This document shows positions 62,190 through 64,000 of a DNA stretch of 64,000 nt, one piece after another. The position numbers and the translations under genes were made by a program. Position 1 is the first letter of the stretch; each line of letters starts with the position of its first letter. Below the pieces are notes generated by a model. It searched no databases. It was given only the letters and a program-made list of their open reading frames with translations, and had not been told where the DNA came from. The stretch spans positions 248,001 to 312,000 of the forward strand of contig NZ_JABTYH010000001.1 of NCBI RefSeq assembly GCF_013314975.1, read 5' to 3'. This DNA is from Pseudarthrobacter oxydans (GTDB lineage: Bacteria > Actinomycetota > Actinomycetes > Actinomycetales > Micrococcaceae).

Positions 62190-64000
62190 GTGGCCCAGAA
62201 CCTGACCCAGAAGCTCCTCGCCAGCCACCTCGCGTCCGGCGAGCTGACTCCCGGCAGCGACATCACCATCGCCGTCGACCAGATCCTCATTGAGGACGCG
62301 ACCGGGACCATGACGGCCATGCAGTTCGAAATGCTCGGCGTGGATTCCATCGCGGTGCCGCTGGCGGTCATGTACGTCGATCACAACGTCCTGCAGATCG
62401 ACGACAAAAACATGCAGGACCACCACTACCTGCGCACCCTCTCCGCCCGCTACGGGCTGCGCTACTCTCCCGCAGGACACGGCATCTCCCACTACATCCA
62501 CCTGGAGCACTTCTCCCGTCCCGGTGGTGTCCTGGTGGGCGCGGACTCCCACACCTCCACGGCGGGCGCCCTGGGCATGTTCGCCCTTGGCGCCGGCGGG
62601 CTGGAGGTGGCCGTGGCGATGGCAGGCTACGGGTTCGACTTCGTGTGCCCCGCCGTCGTGGGCGTGGAACTGACGGGCACGCTCGGTGCGGACGCCGAAG
62701 CGAAGGACGTGGTGCTGGAGCTCCTGCGGCGCCACGGCGTGCGCGGCGGCCGCGGGAAGGTCTTCGAGTTCCATGGCGACGGGGTGGCGTCCCTGTCCGT
62801 TTCGGCGCGCGCCACCATCTGCAACATGATCATCGAAACAGGGGCTGCCACCGCCGTCTTCCCCTCCGATGAGCAGACCCTCGCCTGGCTGCGGGCACAG
62901 CGCCGCGAGGACCAGTTCGTTCCCCTGGCAGCGGACGCGGGCGCCGCGTACGACGACGACGAGCGGCTTGATCTTTCGGGTCTCGTTCCGCTCGTGGCGC
63001 TGCCGCACTCGCCGGGGAACGTCCGTCCCGTGTCCGAGCTGCCGCGCACCGAGGTGGTCCAGGTCTGCGTCGGTTCCTCTGTGAACAGTTCCTACGAGGA
63101 CCTGGCCACTGTGGCGGCCATCCTCAAGGGCCACACCGTCCATCCGTCCGTCCAGCTCACGGTGACGCCGGGATCACGGCAGATCCTGCAGACGATCATC
63201 GCCTCCGGTGTCTATGAGGACCTCATGGAGGCAGGGGCGCGGATGCTCGAGCCGGTATGCGGCCCCTGCGTCGGCATCGGGCAGGCACCCACGGAGGGTG
63301 CACCGTCGCTGCGCACGTTCAACCGCAACTTCCCGGGCCGAAGCGGTACAGCCGAGGACTCCGTATACCTGTGTTCGCCGTCGACCGCTGCTGCGAGCGC
63401 GCTGGAAGGCGCCATCGTCGACGCCTCCACCGTCAGCCGCGGCGGGCTCCGCCCCGCTGCGCCGCCGCGCCCGGAGGTCCACGACCTGCATATCGCCGGA
63501 GTCCTGCCGCTGGAGGCCCGTCGCAGCATCGAGATCGAGCGGGGCAGCAACCTGGTCCCGCCCCCACAGCCAACCCCCCTGCCGGCTGACGTGGACGCCC
63601 GGGTGCTGATCGTCGTCGGTGATGACATCTCCACCGGTGACATGGCTCCCGACGGCGCCATCGCCATGTCGGTGTGGTCCAACATCGCCGTGTGCGCGCG
63701 CTTCATGTTCCGCCGCCTGGACCCTGGTTTCCACGACCGGGCCCTGGAGTGGGGCGGCGGGATCATTGTGGGCGGGGAAAACTACGGGCAGGGTTCGTCG
63801 CGGGAACATGCCGCCCTGATCCCGCTGTACCTCGGGGTCCGGGTGGTCGCCGCCCGGAGCTACGCCCGGATCCACCGCCGGAACCTGATCGCTGCCGGGA
63901 TTGTGCCGCTGATCCTTCCCTCCGACGCGCACAGCTCAACGGGGCAGCGCTGGGTGATCGACGGACTGGCCGATGCCCTGGCGAGTGGGGCCCGCTCCGT
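62190..64000 (+). CDS. Aconitase/homoaconitase-family hydratase (cut by window end)
   Basis: The first 603 codons of a 4Fe-4S aconitase-superfamily enzyme starting at GTG 62190 after AAGGAA. VGADSHTSTAGALG (active-site block), the three cluster cysteines Cys 293 (VQVCVGSS), Cys 357 and Cys 360 (VCGPCVGIG), spaced as in aconitase, and YLCSPSTAAASALEGAI are seen. From ~residue 465 the swivel domain begins, with GDDISTGDMAPDG and GENYGQGSSREHAA. So both halves are in one chain. It may hydrate an unsaturated acid or isomerise a hydroxy acid; classic aconitase, homoaconitase, citraconate or maleate hydratase are all possible. The position in the importer operon ties it to the IclR pathway. Confidence 0.88.
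   Translation, partial: MAQNLTQKLLASHLASGELTPGSDITIAVDQILIEDATGTMTAMQFEMLGVDSIAVPLAVMYVDHNVLQIDDKNMQDHHYLRTLSARYGLRYSPAGHGISHYIHLEHFSRPGGVLVGADSHTSTAGALGMFALGAGGLEVAVAMAGYGFDFVCPAVVGVELTGTLGADAEAKDVVLELLRRHGVRGGRGKVFEFHGDGVASLSVSARATICNMIIETGAATAVFPSDEQTLAWLRAQRREDQFVPLAADAGAAYDDDERLDLSGLVPLVALPHSPGNVRPVSELPRTEVVQVCVGSSVNSSYEDLATVAAILKGHTVHPSVQLTVTPGSRQILQTIIASGVYEDLMEAGARMLEPVCGPCVGIGQAPTEGAPSLRTFNRNFPGRSGTAEDSVYLCSPSTAAASALEGAIVDASTVSRGGLRPAAPPRPEVHDLHIAGVLPLEARRSIEIERGSNLVPPPQPTPLPADVDARVLIVVGDDISTGDMAPDGAIAMSVWSNIAVCARFMFRRLDPGFHDRALEWGGGIIVGGENYGQGSSREHAALIPLYLGVRVVAARSYARIHRRNLIAAGIVPLILPSDAHSSTGQRWVIDGLADALASGARS

Overview
The window is high-GC DNA with dense genes, short gaps and many overlapping start/stop codons. 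The gene content (DUF222-HNH endonuclease, a stand-alone LigD polymerase domain, HrpB helicase, LacI-controlled sugar operons whose ABC transporter lacks its own ATPase, many GTG starts) fits an actinobacterium of the Micrococcaceae, most likely Arthrobacter/Pseudarthrobacter. This assignment is inferred from gene types and protein style, not from a search. No rRNA, tRNA, CRISPR array, transposase or prophage was seen. Both ends cut through genes: polA on the left and an aconitase-family hydratase on the right.

Positions 1-26600 are ordinary chromosome: the 5' part of polA, a thioesterase, a frameshifted DUF222-HNH gene, a PiT phosphate transporter with a small membrane partner, a YciO-type protein, the LigD polymerase domain, HrpB, a free-standing 5'-3' exonuclease, a MoxR ATPase/VWA pair, a glycosyltransferase, several alpha/beta hydrolases, two DHFR-fold proteins, and an aldo-keto reductase/SMP-30 pair.

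Positions 26859-31153 hold the most unusual locus. A leaderless subtilisin-like S8 protease is followed 67 bp later by a 746-residue protein that joins a trypsin-like protease to a NUC1-type DNA/RNA non-specific nuclease, with every recognisable catalytic residue intact. Convergent to this pair is an HNH-nuclease lipoprotein whose reading frame has no normal start codon. This is the best candidate for an undescribed system (defence, cell-death or effector function is inference).

Positions 31300-51780 form a sugar-catabolic island centred on fructosides and galactosides: GH36 alpha-galactosidase, a clan GH-J hydrolase, two intact GH32 fructosidases, a fructokinase, two LacI repressors with clear palindromic operators, a CUT1-type SBP/permease set without ATPase, and a complete family-5 (Dpp/Opp-type) transporter ending in GH32. 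The island is decaying or badly sequenced. GH36, the GH-J enzyme and fructokinase all carry frameshifts, one permease has lost its N-terminus at an apparent deletion junction with a truncated TetR-like gene (about 35392), and a GH32 C-terminal fragment remains at 51612-51771.

Positions 51772-55340 carry a lytic transglycosylase, a PspA homologue and small membrane proteins. Positions 55347-64000 form an IclR-controlled catabolic locus: flavin reductase, HMG-CoA-lyase-family enzyme and CaiB/BaiF CoA-transferase on one strand, and a SsuABC/TauABC-type importer plus aconitase-family hydratase on the other. An 11-bp inverted repeat next to iclR resembles a site in the divergent promoter. The enzyme set would suit hydration, CoA activation and cleavage of a citramalate-like C5 acid, but the substrate is not shown by the sequence.
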